Positions 28,344-37,708 are shown, counted from the first letter of the stretch. The stretch is 64,000 nt of DNA from an uncultured Flavobacteriales bacterium (GCA_905478325.1 CAJQIB010000004.1:111429-175428), one strand, 5' to 3'. Notes: a model not told the origin generated them from the letters alone. Numbers and translations: made by a program.

Positions 28344-30644
28344 TTAGCGGTTCGTAACGATTACGCGAATAAAGAAAGGGTTCTCCAATTGCGGAGAGCC
28401 CTTTTTTAATGGGGTTAATTCAAGTCCGTAACAGCCGGGCTCTGTAGGGGCAGTTAACGATTGCTGACCGTTTTGAATGGCAACGGAGGAGCCGCTTTTA
28501 CGGCCATCGAGAGTCCACCATTGGGCCGTGTAGTTTTGCGGTATCGCATCGGCTGGCGCTGTCAAATTCAATGCGTAGCCGGCTGATACAGGATTGGGAA
28601 ATGCCCCCCACGTTTGGACGGATTGATTCACGTTCTCTATCGAAGTGATGGTCCCCTGATACCAGCGAATGCCGCCGTTTTGGATGCCGATGAGCATTTC
28701 AGGGAACCCATCAGAGTCGACGTCCGCAAAACACGCGGCGGCGCGAAGTCCAGGTTGTGCTCCTCCAACGTTTGCTTCCAGCTCTGTCAGTGGAGCATGT
28801 GGAGCATTTGGGTTCACCTCACCAAAGTATTGCACCTTTCCTGTTTCATTGGAAACGAAGACTTGCCATCCATTTGGTCCATCATGCAGGGCGGGCACGC
28901 TGTATCCGTTAATCCCGAGTGTATTTTCCACCGTTATTCCAGCCCAATCTGGTCCCGACTCTTCTGAAGAAATTAAACACCAAGATCCATTGCATCCTTG
29001 GTAGCAAGTGAGGGTTCCATTTTTTTCACCGATGAGCAAGTCCAATGTTCCGTCTCCATCGAGATCCAACAATTGAGGGGTCGCAAATTGTCCCACATCA
29101 ATGGCATCACCGTCACTGTCTTGAACTGAAAGGAGCTGCATTTCCCAATTGGGCCATGCTCCGGCTCCACTGGTGTTGGTGTATTGGTGCAAACGTCCCA
29201 ATTCGTCTCCAACGATTAAGTCGACATCGCCATCACCATCGAGATCGCCCAAGGCAGGGTGAATGCTTTCAATGCCATTTTCCTGAAAGTTGAGCGCATT
29301 CAATGTCGTCAATTCAAAGGCCGGTGCACTGGCCGTGCCAATATTGCGAAGGAGGGCAAGAGCAGCAGGTGTATTGCCCACTCCTTCGTAACGCTCCTTA
29401 TTCGCGATGACCAAGTCAAGATCACCGTCGTTGTCTAAATCATGGAATACAGGGGCCGCTCCACGCCCAAAATCCAACATGTCACTTTGGATCCAATGAT
29501 CGGATACAAATGCCCAAACGGGCAATTCCGATGTCCCTTGGTTTTCCCAAAGATGAACGGAGGCATCGTCATCGGTTTCTAAAGCCGTATTCGGAGAAAA
29601 AACGAGGTCCTGATCTCCATCTTGATCGAAGTCAATCGGAAATGCCGCAGGGAATCGAGGGAGGACGAGGGAGTCCTGTGGTCCTGCATGGGGCAATAGT
29701 GCCGGGAAAGCAGGGTCGATCCATGCCGTGCTGTCTTGACCATCAATGGCGTCTTCGAGCAGCACGGCCATGGATGTGGGGTAGGTCACATCCGAAATGA
29801 GCAGATCGTGAAATTGCTCTCCATCCAGTTGCAATGCCGTGATGGCCCCTCCGGCGTGGACCCCATCTCTCTCTGCATCGTCCAAAGGACGATTGGTTTC
29901 GGTTGCTCGAGGTTCGAATACATTGAAACTGCACTCATGTTGGTCGCCTATGAAAAGTGAATTGTCTTCCGCTCCTTCGGTCAACATCCCATAACACCGG
30001 TTGGTGCAGACCATGTCCAACGAGCAAGAGGTCATTCCAGAGAATCGATAGAGCGTCGTGCTTGTTTCGGTAAACGTGATGATGTCGAGGTCACCATCTG
30101 CATCGACATCTGAAATGGCCGGTTTGTCAATGGTCAAGCATACAACGGGCAGTAATTGGGCGCCGGAACCAAAATCCCATGAAGCCATCAAAGGGACGGC
30201 ATGCGGTTCGAAATTCGGCGCGCCTTCCGTTGTATTGCCGACATTCTTCCACACGTGGATGCTGTTTTGATAGCCAGCGAATAAATCTGGAAGCCCGTCA
30301 CAATCAAAATCCCGTAACAAGGCCCAGTGACTCATTTCAGGCCACCCTTGGGACCATTGCGGGCGTTCAACCCAGCCGATAGCGGGAGCATTCAATCGTT
30401 CAAATGCCAAAACGCGGTTGCCATCCCGATCAAAGGCGAAAAGGTCTTCATCTCCATCTCCATCTAAATCAATGGGGGACCATTGAGGTGCCGTCAACCC
30501 GCCTGTAAACGGATGGGCCATTGGTGAACCATCCAAAAAGACTGTCGGTCCGCTTGAAAGTTCCCAAGAAGCGTCCAATTGTGCGAGCACATTGGATGTG
30601 AAAAAGACCAGGGCTAAAAGAAGGAGAGTAGCGGATAAACGCAT
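28344..30644 (-). CDS. Secreted FG-GAP/VCBS-repeat protein with T9SS sorting domain
   Basis: A 766-residue exported protein. After a signal peptide (LLLLALVFFTSNVLAQ) come many FG-GAP/VCBS-type repeats with the calcium-binding pattern DxDGDGDxDL, for example DLDGDGDEDLF, DFDQDGDQDLVF and DLDNDGDLDLVIA. These predict a beta-propeller or chain of Ca2+ loops. The C-terminus (AFPNPVSAGYALNL onward) is a type A T9SS sorting domain. Such proteins are surface adhesins or scaffolds of unknown ligand. The start at 30644 was chosen as the methionine directly before the signal peptide; an in-frame ATG at 30698, preceded by AACTTTCG, is an alternative. An mdh terminator is embedded in its 3' end. Confidence 0.88.
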   Translation of the reverse strand: MRLSATLLLLALVFFTSNVLAQLDASWELSSGPTVFLDGSPMAHPFTGGLTAPQWSPIDLDGDGDEDLFAFDRDGNRVLAFERLNAPAIGWVERPQWSQGWPEMSHWALLRDFDCDGLPDLFAGYQNSIHVWKNVGNTTEGAPNFEPHAVPLMASWDFGSGAQLLPVVCLTIDKPAISDVDADGDLDIITFTETSTTLYRFSGMTSCSLDMVCTNRCYGMLTEGAEDNSLFIGDQHECSFNVFEPRATETNRPLDDAERDGVHAGGAITALQLDGEQFHDLLISDVTYPTSMAVLLEDAIDGQDSTAWIDPAFPALLPHAGPQDSLVLPRFPAAFPIDFDQDGDQDLVFSPNTALETDDDASVHLWENQGTSELPVWAFVSDHWIQSDMLDFGRGAAPVFHDLDNDGDLDLVIANKERYEGVGNTPAALALLRNIGTASAPAFELTTLNALNFQENGIESIHPALGDLDGDGDVDLIVGDELGRLHQYTNTSGAGAWPNWEMQLLSVQDSDGDAIDVGQFATPQLLDLDGDGTLDLLIGEKNGTLTCYQGCNGSWCLISSEESGPDWAGITVENTLGINGYSVPALHDGPNGWQVFVSNETGKVQYFGEVNPNAPHAPLTELEANVGGAQPGLRAAACFADVDSDGFPEMLIGIQNGGIRWYQGTITSIENVNQSVQTWGAFPNPVSAGYALNLTAPADAIPQNYTAQWWTLDGRKSGSSVAIQNGQQSLTAPTEPGCYGLELTPLKKGSPQLENPFFIRVIVTNR
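28375..28407 (+). terminator. Terminator of mdh, inside the opposing coding region
   Basis: The stem AAGGGTTCTCC (28376-28386) pairs with GGAGAGCCCTT (28393-28403, one G.U pair), loop AATTGC, with a T-run 28402-28407. On the minus strand the same hairpin lies within the last 20 codons of the FG-GAP gene. Confidence 0.85.
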
Positions 30645-30778
30645 TGTGAATACCAGACTTTTAAAGGGTTTAATCTCAAAAATGGCGAAACGTGACATGT
30701 GCGAAAGTTCGGACATTGTTGTTGAGTTCTTGAATCATATAGAGAGAAAAGAAGGGGCTGATTAAAATAAATTAGCTC

Positions 30779-31204
30779 ATGAACAAATCTGAAAACGAAT
30801 CAAAATATTGGGTGGCATGTGGTGCCCTTTGGGTGGCGTTCAGTATTTTACTAGGGGCCGCCGGGAAACATATTTTGATGGCCGATGGCGCGGAGATTCG
30901 GGCAGAGAATTTAAGCACTGCGAGCCAATTTGGTATGATCATGGGATTGTCCCTAATGGTGCTCGCCGCTTTGCGTTGGATGCGGTTTTGGTCTGCATAT
31001 GCTCCATGGCCTGAGCGACTTTTGGGCACTGGCTTGCTGTTGTTTTCAGGGGGGCTGGCGGCTCGGTCTTTGGCTCCAGAGTCCATGGTTTCTGATTTGA
31101 TGTCTCCGTGTATTCCTTGCGGTGGTGTGCTCCTATCGGCAGGCTTTTTTTTGGTGGCAATTCAAACGATTGCGGTGCTTTACGTTAAGAATGACCGAGA
31201 ATAA
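30779..31204 (+). CDS. DUF423-like small membrane protein
   Basis: A 141-residue protein with four predicted transmembrane helices. The GAAGKH segment near residue 26, the central LLFSGGLAARSL and the PCGGVLLSAGFFLVA near the C-terminus resemble the DUF423 (YgdD) family, though divergently. The function of this family is not known. It is divergent from the FG-GAP gene and stands 24 bp before pckA, whose own promoter lies just after its stop codon. Confidence 0.6.
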   Translation: MNKSENESKYWVACGALWVAFSILLGAAGKHILMADGAEIRAENLSTASQFGMIMGLSLMVLAALRWMRFWSAYAPWPERLLGTGLLLFSGGLAARSLAPESMVSDLMSPCIPCGGVLLSAGFFLVAIQTIAVLYVKNDRE

Positions 31205-31206
31205 AT

Positions 31207-31214
31207 TACCTTTG
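31207..31214 (+). promoter_or_regulatory. -7 element for pckA
   Basis: TACCTTTG is a perfect TAnnTTTG. It argues against the GTG at 31217 (only 2 bases away) as start and supports the ATG at 31229, which would have a leader of about 10 bases. Confidence 0.5.
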
Positions 31215-31228
31215 TCGTGAGAAATGCA

Positions 31229-32851
31229 ATGATCAATTCTCTTATGAAAAACGTAGGAAACACCCCCGTTGATACGTCTTTGGACAGTATCTCGTTAGAT
31301 GCAATGGCTCGAGTCCATTGGAATCTTCCACCCGCTAAATTAATTTTACAAACCCTTCTTCGAGGAGAAGGGGTGCTAACGCCCGAAGGGGCGCTTTCCA
31401 TTTCTACCGGAGACTTTACCGGGCGATCTCCGAAAGACCGCTTCATCGTTGAAGATGATTGCACCCGTTCTGAAGTGGATTGGGGAAACATCAATCAACC
31501 GATGTCAACGGAGCACTTTGATTTGCTTCATCAAGACATGGCGTCTTATTTAAAAGACAAAAGTGTTTTTGTTCGGGATGCTGCTGTGGGTTCAGATCCC
31601 GTGACACAAATTAAAACCCGGGTTATTACAGAAAAGGCCTGGGCGAATTTGTTCGTGTCCAATATGTTTGTGCGTCTTGCTGACCAGGATGTGTTGGTTC
31701 CAGATCCCGAATGGCACATTCTGTGTGTTCCCTCTTTCTTGGCATCGCCGGAGCGTCACGGGACCCGAAAAGAAAATGTGTCCGCCATTAACTTCTCCCG
31801 AAAAATGATTCTGATTGCGGGGTCAGCGTATACCGGTGAAATCAAAAAGGGCATGTTCTCTGTGATGAACTTCGTGTTGCCGACGAAGCACAAAGTGATG
31901 CCGATGCATTGCTCGAGTAACGTAAACAAGGACGGGGACGTTGCTGCTTTCTTTGGACTTTCAGGGACAGGAAAAACGACGTTGAGCAGTGATCCGGAGC
32001 GAAACTTGATTGGTGATGATGAACATGGTTGGGGCCAGTCCGGTGTCTTCAATATGGAGGGAGGATGTTATGCGAAGACCATTGACTTGGATGCGTCCAG
32101 TGAACCTCAAATTTTCAATGCCATCCGTTTCGGTGCGATGCTAGAAAATGTGGGCTTTAAGAGCGATGACATTACTCCGGATTACACGGATTCATCAGTG
32201 ACTCAAAACACACGCGTTTCGTATCCGATTTCTCACATTCCTGGCGCGCTAGAGACAGGGATTTCGGGGCATCCGAAAGATGTGTTCTTCTTGACTTGTG
32301 ATGCTTTTGGTGTGATGCCTCCGATTAGCTTATTGGATAAAGGACAGGCGATGTATCATTTCTTATCTGGATACACCGCAAAGGTGGCCGGTACGGAGGT
32401 GGGTGTTGTAGAGCCTCAAGCAACATTCAGCGCATGTTTCGGAGCACCCTTCATGCCATTGCATCCGACCCGTTACGCGGAGATGTTGGGAGAACGATTG
32501 GAATCTCAAGGAGTGCGGATTTGGTTGGTGAATACAGGTTGGAGTGGCGGAGGTTATGGTGTTGGGAAACGCATGAGCTTGAAGTATACGAGAGCGATGA
32601 TCAGTGCCGCCATGCGGGGCGAATTGGATCATGTACCGACAACAAAGGATGCGATTTTTGGCCTTGAGAGTCCGCAAAGCTGTCCTGGAGTTCCAGCAGA
32701 ATTGTTGCAGCCATCCAAGACGTGGACGGACCAAGAGGCGTATCGCAAAGCCGCCAATAATTTGGCAGGCTTGTTCACCAAGAATTTTGCTCTATTTGAA
32801 AACGAGTGCTCTCCCGCAATCATGGCGGGTGCTCCTATGGCCAATAAGTAA
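31229..32851 (+). CDS. pckA: Phosphoenolpyruvate carboxykinase (ATP)
   Basis: Converts oxaloacetate and ATP to phosphoenolpyruvate and CO2, the first committed step of gluconeogenesis. The 540-residue length equals the E. coli enzyme. Motifs include TGRSPKDRFIVED near residue 60, the kinase-type P-loop GLSGTGKTTLSSDP near residue 244 and the neighbouring IGDDEHGW metal site. The start at 31229 was chosen from the promoter position; GTG 31217 and ATG 31244 are alternatives. It pairs functionally with mdh 3 kb upstream. rsmE follows 31 bp later with its own -7 element. Confidence 0.97.
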   Translation: MINSLMKNVGNTPVDTSLDSISLDAMARVHWNLPPAKLILQTLLRGEGVLTPEGALSISTGDFTGRSPKDRFIVEDDCTRSEVDWGNINQPMSTEHFDLLHQDMASYLKDKSVFVRDAAVGSDPVTQIKTRVITEKAWANLFVSNMFVRLADQDVLVPDPEWHILCVPSFLASPERHGTRKENVSAINFSRKMILIAGSAYTGEIKKGMFSVMNFVLPTKHKVMPMHCSSNVNKDGDVAAFFGLSGTGKTTLSSDPERNLIGDDEHGWGQSGVFNMEGGCYAKTIDLDASSEPQIFNAIRFGAMLENVGFKSDDITPDYTDSSVTQNTRVSYPISHIPGALETGISGHPKDVFFLTCDAFGVMPPISLLDKGQAMYHFLSGYTAKVAGTEVGVVEPQATFSACFGAPFMPLHPTRYAEMLGERLESQGVRIWLVNTGWSGGGYGVGKRMSLKYTRAMISAAMRGELDHVPTTKDAIFGLESPQSCPGVPAELLQPSKTWTDQEAYRKAANNLAGLFTKNFALFENECSPAIMAGAPMANK

Positions 32852-32870
32852 TTTTCTGAGGTGTCGGCTG

Positions 32871-32878
32871 TAACTTTG
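32871..32878 (+). promoter_or_regulatory. -7 element for rsmE, leaderless arrangement
   Basis: TAACTTTG is a perfect -7 element, followed by 4 bases and the ATG at 32883. The transcript should begin within a base or two of the start codon. Confidence 0.6.
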
Positions 32879-32882
32879 GCCC

Positions 32883-33578
32883 ATGCGTTTTTTCTTCGCT
32901 TCTGAAATCAAGGACCCTCATGTGCTGGACGCAGATGAGACCAAGCATGTTGCGCGGGTTTTACGTGCGAAAGTTGGAGATTGTTTGGCGCTGACAGATG
33001 GTGTGGGTCGGATTTATGAAGGAGAAATCGAACGCTTGGAAAAGCGTACTTGTGTTTTGAAAACACGTCTGATAGAGACGCAACCGGCCCCTTCACCCGC
33101 ATTGACTTTGGTCATTGCACCCACAAAGAGTACCGATCGCTTTGAGTGGTTCTTGGAGAAAGCCATGGAGATGGGGGTGCGCACCATTCAACCCGTTTGG
33201 ACGGAGCGAAGTGAGCGAAGGATAGAAAAAGCGGATCGTTGGAGGCGTGTGTTGATTTCGGCATTGAAGCAAAGTCGACAAGCATGGCTTGTCGATTTGC
33301 GTCCGGCCTGTTCTTGGGAATCTTGGATCGCCGATGCTCCCTCTGCGGGCTTCATCGCACATTGTGAAGAAGGAGAGCGCCGTCCGCTGTTTCAAGCCGT
33401 TGTGCCTGGACAAGAAGCTTGGATCGCAATTGGACCAGAGGGGGATTTCACGCCCACTGAAATTCAGTCGGCCATGGACATGGGGGCGGAGGCCATTTCC
33501 TTGGGCGAGAATCGCTTAAGAACGGAAACGGCAGGCTTGGTTGCGATTCAGACTTTTCTTCTTGCACAGGCCCTTTAA
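32883..33578 (+). CDS. rsmE: 16S rRNA (uracil-1498-N3)-methyltransferase
   Basis: Methylates U1498 of 16S rRNA. The 231-residue protein has the N-terminal PUA-like domain (ETKHVARVLRAKVGD) and a C-terminal SPOUT knot with AIGPEGDFTPTE near residue 180 and LGENRLRTETAG near residue 205, which form the S-adenosylmethionine site. It ends tail to tail with the DUF551-like gene, overlapping by 4 bp. Confidence 0.95.
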   Translation: MRFFFASEIKDPHVLDADETKHVARVLRAKVGDCLALTDGVGRIYEGEIERLEKRTCVLKTRLIETQPAPSPALTLVIAPTKSTDRFEWFLEKAMEMGVRTIQPVWTERSERRIEKADRWRRVLISALKQSRQAWLVDLRPACSWESWIADAPSAGFIAHCEEGERRPLFQAVVPGQEAWIAIGPEGDFTPTEIQSAMDMGAEAISLGENRLRTETAGLVAIQTFLLAQAL

Positions 33579-33859
33579 ATCAGCTCTGGCGGACTGGGGA
33601 TCGGTTGCCAATGAGACACGTCCTTGAAGAACTGATTGCTATTTCCTTCGCCGGACCAAAAATGCAAGCCGTACTTCATTTTCTTTTCTTCATTTAACGC
33701 ATAGAAGTCCTTGCAAAAACGCAAGACGATGACTTCTCGAATCTCAAATTGCAGGTCGTTCCCGGGCAGGTATACTTTGTTGCCCGGAACAAAAGCGAGA
33801 ATGCGTTGATCGTCCTCAGGCAACGCCTCAATGACTGGAATCCAAGGGGCTTGTTTCAT
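33575..33859 (-). CDS. DUF551-like small protein
   Basis: A 94-residue cytoplasmic protein beginning MKQAPWIPVIEALPEDDQRI and ending VSHWQPIPSPPELI. The W-I-P-V...LP-x2-D...V-L start and the HW-x-P-x-P-x-PP end are the pattern of the DUF551 family, whose function is unknown and which is better known from phages. No phage genes occur here. Its ATG overlaps the stop of the enoyl-CoA hydratase by 4 bp, so it is probably translated from that mRNA. Confidence 0.65.
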   Translation of the reverse strand: MKQAPWIPVIEALPEDDQRILAFVPGNKVYLPGNDLQFEIREVIVLRFCKDFYALNEEKKMKYGLHFWSGEGNSNQFFKDVSHWQPIPSPPELI

Positions 33860-34635
33860 TGACCTGTGAATTGAGGGGACCGTTTCTCAAGAAAGGCAGC
33901 AACCCCTTCTTGGTAATCGTCCGTTTGAGAAGCTTCCATTTGAAGATCGCGTTCGAATGTGAGGTGCTCTGTCAAGGGGTGATTCCAGCTTGCATTGAAC
34001 GCTTTCTTTGTGAGGCCAATGCCCCGTGTCGGAAGTGCAGCAAGTCGATCTCCTAGTTTCTCCAGCTCCTCATTGAATGCCTCGTCATCAATCGCACGGT
34101 AGATGAGTCCCAATTCAACGGCCTCTTTCGCGGGCAGTTTATCCCCAAAAAAGGCGAGAGCGGCGGCCCGTTGCATTCCGACCATGCGCGGCAAAAACCA
34201 TGTTCCTCCGCTATCGGGTATCAAGCCGATTTTTGAAAAGGCTTGGATGAGTGAGGCAGATTCCTTGGCAACGACCAGGTCGCAGGCCAATGCAATGTTG
34301 GCACCTGCTCCAGCGGCAACTCCATTCAAAGCTCCAATGACAGGCTTCTCCATACTGCGAATCCGGCGAACACTTTGGTTGTACGTTTCTTCGACAATGA
34401 CTGTAAAGTCCGGTGCGTCCGGCGCGGTTACTTCCTTGAGGTCTTGTCCAGCGCAAAATGCTCTACCCGTTCCGGTAATGACGACGCAGCGGACACTGGA
34501 ATCAGCGGCAGCGTCATCCAAGGCTTGTTGAAACGCTTTTCCCATTTCCCGATTGAAGCTGTTAAATACTTCAGGGCGATTCAGGGTGATCGTACGAACA
34601 CTGCTGCGATTGGAAGTCAGGATATAGTTGGCCAT
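33856..34635 (-). CDS. Enoyl-CoA hydratase/isomerase (crotonase family)
   Basis: A 259-residue crotonase-fold enzyme. The oxyanion-hole segments are GRAFCAGQDLKEV near residue 60 and ALNGVAAGAGANIALACDL near residue 105. The catalytic position after PDSGGTWFLPRMVG carries Asp-Ser rather than the Glu of classic hydratases, a feature of the PaaG-type isomerases of phenylacetate breakdown. No other paa genes are in view, so the substrate is open. The start at 34635 was taken over 34746 because it matches the family N-terminus and follows a -7 element. Confidence 0.88.
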   Translation of the reverse strand: MANYILTSNRSSVRTITLNRPEVFNSFNREMGKAFQQALDDAAADSSVRCVVITGTGRAFCAGQDLKEVTAPDAPDFTVIVEETYNQSVRRIRSMEKPVIGALNGVAAGAGANIALACDLVVAKESASLIQAFSKIGLIPDSGGTWFLPRMVGMQRAAALAFFGDKLPAKEAVELGLIYRAIDDEAFNEELEKLGDRLAALPTRGIGLTKKAFNASWNHPLTEHLTFERDLQMEASQTDDYQEGVAAFLEKRSPQFTGQ

Positions 34636-34656
34636 GGGTGAGGAGGTATCGATGTG

Positions 34657-34664
34657 CAAATTTA
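34657..34664 (-). promoter_or_regulatory. -7 element for the enoyl-CoA hydratase operon
   Basis: Minus strand TAAATTTG, perfect TAnnTTTG, with 21 bases to the ATG. It touches the stop codon of the arylsulfotransferase gene. Confidence 0.5.
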
Positions 34665-36554
34665 CCGCGGTCCGATGACAATGGGCCGCTGCGCGCTCCT
34701 TGTTTGAAGGAAGTATAGGCCTTGCGTTAACTGTGGCAGCTCCCAAACCATGGAATGAAGGTCTCCGACGAAGGGGGCAGTGCTTAAAACACGTCCATTC
34801 AGGTCCACGAGTCGCACGGTCTCAAACGGTGTGAGTCCTTTGATTGTGATGCGGTCATTCGCCGGATTGGGGTAAAAGGTGAATCCATGATCCCGTTCGG
34901 AAAGAGAAAAAACAAGCCAAACCCCTTCAACCATCACCTCGCATCCATTTTGATCCGTAACGGTGGCAAGGACGACTTGGCCATCTTCAAGTCCTTGTGT
35001 GGAACAATCACCGTCAATCTCAAAGGAGATGCTGTCGCATAGGATGGTTCCTTGCTCATCGCTCCAAACCACCGTATATGCTCCTGTAGCATTTTCAATT
35101 TCCAATGAGAGCCCAGCACCCGTTTCAATCATTTGAGCTGTCAATAGGCACGGTTGACATGCCTCTAAGGGAGTTGGATTCAATTCCAGGGGCTCGCCCG
35201 CAAGGTTCAATTCGGTAAGGATCTCTGAAAAAGCCGGATAGCCCGCCGGATAACGCTTGGCCCGAAAGAGTAAATTGTCATTGATTCCCATAGCAGTGCC
35301 CTGAGTGATCGGAAGCCCCGCTTGCAAAGGCAATCGGTAACGCCATGCGGTATCCCCAGCAGCTGTGAATTCAAAAACCTCACCAGTTCTTCCGCTTAAG
35401 ATTAAGTTGTTTCCATTGGGGAGGCGTTCAAAATTTGAAAGTCCGCTACTGAAGAAGTCAGTCGGTGTGGGGGCCGTCCAAGTCCAATCGAATGACTCCG
35501 GAGCAAATACACCGTCACTTTCGACAAAGGTGCCCGCAGAGTCGTTCCATTGCGGCTGGATGAGGTGTGCGCTTGAATAAGGCCCCGTCGCTCCTGGATT
35601 CCGGTTGTTGAAGACTGCGATCTTCCCGTAGTCGGGGGAGTTTTGTAGGTAGGGAGCATCGAGCCAATGGGCGCTGTGCTGGTAATGCAGTTGTTGCGCT
35701 TCAGGATCTCCCACTCCATGGGCTTCAGGATTCCCCCAACGCCATTTTAGTCCGGCTTCTGAATCGTTGCGGTCAAGGATCCACAGCTCATCAAAAGTTG
35801 GAACGCTCAGAAGAATGTGTCCTGTGCCGGGCTGGATATCGATGCTATTCATGTGCAGCCAGTCGGGGGCAGCGCTACTGGGCATTCCAAAATTGATATC
35901 GATACGGTTCGAGTGGTCTGCAATGGTGCCAAAATTGGCAAGTGTAGAATCATGGTCTTGGACGAGGTGATCCCAAGCCCGCCATTCCCAAATGATTTCG
36001 GCCCCTCCCAAACTATCGGGCGCCAATTCGATGAGGCGGTCACTCCACATGCCTTCGCTCGTTAAATTTTCAGGAAGTCTGCCTGCCGCGATACAGTCGA
36101 GTGAATCGAACTTCTCCCAAGCAATCGCAATGACGTGGCCATTATTGAGCGGAATGAAGTCATGATGGAGTCTCCCAGTGGAATCATTCAATGTGTAGCT
36201 CCATAGCGACTCGTTGTCCCACGTTTTCCGCTCTATGGTTGCTCCAGCACCGCCTGCCCAGATGGCATCTTCTGCATTGTTGGCGTTGCGATGAGCCCAG
36301 ATGAGGTCTCCATTGGGAAGCAGGTGGGCGACATTTCCTGGCCTGCGCGATGCGTCGTTGGTCCACTGGTGGACGACATCGCCACACAGGTTAATCAACA
36401 TCGCGTTCGGCTGGTTATGCGGATACATCAATGTCAACCCCGACTGGGCGAGTTGAGGATTGAGAGCAATGGTGCCGACCGTGTTTTCTACTTGTGAGAA
36501 TGAGCAAACGTGGCTACCCATCATCAAGACCAGTGCAATCAATCGGTATCTCAT
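34662..36554 (-). CDS. Secreted arylsulfotransferase-family protein with T9SS sorting domain
   Basis: A 630-residue exported protein. A signal peptide (RYRLIALVLMMGSHVCSFSQ) leads into a domain of the arylsulfotransferase (ASST, PF05935-like) beta-propeller type: it contains LLPNGDLIWAHRNANN, an LHHDFIPLNNGHVIAIAWE block and YQHSAHWLD, with the His residues that serve as nucleophile and ligands in the family. The C-terminal FTFYPNPANDRITIKGL and following 65 residues form a type A T9SS sorting domain. The family moves sulfate between phenols, but many Bacteroidota members are uncharacterised. ATG 36554 was chosen; ATG 36602, 5 bases after a near -7 element CATTTTTG, is possible. Confidence 0.85.
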   Translation of the reverse strand: MRYRLIALVLMMGSHVCSFSQVENTVGTIALNPQLAQSGLTLMYPHNQPNAMLINLCGDVVHQWTNDASRRPGNVAHLLPNGDLIWAHRNANNAEDAIWAGGAGATIERKTWDNESLWSYTLNDSTGRLHHDFIPLNNGHVIAIAWEKFDSLDCIAAGRLPENLTSEGMWSDRLIELAPDSLGGAEIIWEWRAWDHLVQDHDSTLANFGTIADHSNRIDINFGMPSSAAPDWLHMNSIDIQPGTGHILLSVPTFDELWILDRNDSEAGLKWRWGNPEAHGVGDPEAQQLHYQHSAHWLDAPYLQNSPDYGKIAVFNNRNPGATGPYSSAHLIQPQWNDSAGTFVESDGVFAPESFDWTWTAPTPTDFFSSGLSNFERLPNGNNLILSGRTGEVFEFTAAGDTAWRYRLPLQAGLPITQGTAMGINDNLLFRAKRYPAGYPAFSEILTELNLAGEPLELNPTPLEACQPCLLTAQMIETGAGLSLEIENATGAYTVVWSDEQGTILCDSISFEIDGDCSTQGLEDGQVVLATVTDQNGCEVMVEGVWLVFSLSERDHGFTFYPNPANDRITIKGLTPFETVRLVDLNGRVLSTAPFVGDLHSMVWELPQLTQGLYFLQTRSAQRPIVIGPR

Positions 36555-36675
36555 GGATTCAAGGGGCATTGTTGACGAGTGGTTGAAACGCATTCGAGGC
36601 ATGGTGACAAAAATGCGGATTCTTGGGGGAGCACACAACTTCTAAAAGGCCGAGATCTTGTTCGACTTGGCAACA

Positions 36676-37704
36676 TCAACTGGGGGAGTTCCATACCGAC
36701 TTCTTTTTGTCTGCCGCAATGAAGGAAGATTCAAACGCCCACGCATTGCATTGTTCAAATACAGAAAGAGGAATGCCTTGGTGGGCGGCGAGTAGGTGGT
36801 ATTCGTGAAGCAAATTCGTACACATGATTCCAGGGTCATCCGTATTGACTGTAACCCGAACACCTGCTGCATGCAATCGTTTGAACGGATGCGCTTCGAT
36901 GGAAGGAGTGGCGCCTGTGAGCCAGTTGCTGGTGGGGCATAGTTCTAGCGGAATTCCCGATTGAGCGAGCTGCTCGATCAAAGCTGGATCTTCAATGGCT
37001 TGCAGTCCATGTCCGATTCGATCAGCTCCCATGTGGTCAATCGCCGTGAGGATGTTTTTGGAAATTCCAGGAATGAGAGGCTCACCGGCATGAACTGTAA
37101 TGCCCAACCCGCCTTTTTTAGCGCGATTGAATAATGGGATAAACGGTTCCGGATCAAAGTCGACTTCGTTGTCTGCCAAATCCAAAGCAACGAATCCACG
37201 GCTATGATTCAGCGCGAAATCGACCCAATTGGCATTCTCTTCCAATGTCTTGGTTCGCTGAAGGATGCAAATCAACCCAACGGCCATGGGGTACATGGCC
37301 TCTGCTTTGGCAATCCCTCTTTGGATGGCTTCTTGAAGTCGATCGGCCTGCATGTGGCTGTGTTTATCCAAAAGAAAACTTGGAGCATAGCGCAATTCCA
37401 ATATCCGAACGTTTGACAGCAAGTACATGTCTTCACATGCTTCGAATGCAATGCGCTCCATCCAGTCTTCAGAATCGATGACATCCCGGGTGTTGAGAAA
37501 TTTGTGCAGAACCTCCGGTAATTTACCCATCGGTTTTTCAATGAGGAATTCGGCTTCAAAAACCCCTGCTGTTCGCACATCATGTCCTTGGATAGCAGCC
37601 AATTCGCGGAGAGTACTTTGCCGCAAGGCCAATTCAAGATGGCAATGCAATTCGACTTTCTGCATGTCTTGCAGTGCCTCAGTAACGGAGGAGGGAAGCT
37701 TCAT
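36676..37704 (-). CDS. add: Adenosine deaminase
   Basis: Deaminates adenosine to inosine in purine salvage. The 342-residue protein shows the metal motif VELHCHLELAL near residue 17, HAGE (catalytic Glu region), RIGHGLQA, ELCPTSNWLTG and VTVNTDDPGI (metal-binding Asp). The usual HxHLDG is HCHLEL here, a conservative change seen in adenosine and adenine deaminase relatives, so a related nucleoside is possible. The ATG at 37704 lies 4 bases after a -7 element and is divergent from smpB over 48 bp. Confidence 0.9.
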   Translation of the reverse strand: MKLPSSVTEALQDMQKVELHCHLELALRQSTLRELAAIQGHDVRTAGVFEAEFLIEKPMGKLPEVLHKFLNTRDVIDSEDWMERIAFEACEDMYLLSNVRILELRYAPSFLLDKHSHMQADRLQEAIQRGIAKAEAMYPMAVGLICILQRTKTLEENANWVDFALNHSRGFVALDLADNEVDFDPEPFIPLFNRAKKGGLGITVHAGEPLIPGISKNILTAIDHMGADRIGHGLQAIEDPALIEQLAQSGIPLELCPTSNWLTGATPSIEAHPFKRLHAAGVRVTVNTDDPGIMCTNLLHEYHLLAAHQGIPLSVFEQCNAWAFESSFIAADKKKSVWNSPS

Positions 37705-37708
37705 GCGA

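Noticed and set aside
33575..33859. Prophage remnant suggested by a DUF551-like protein
   Set aside because: No integrase of phage type, structural gene or att-like repeat is near; the gene is coupled to a metabolic gene.
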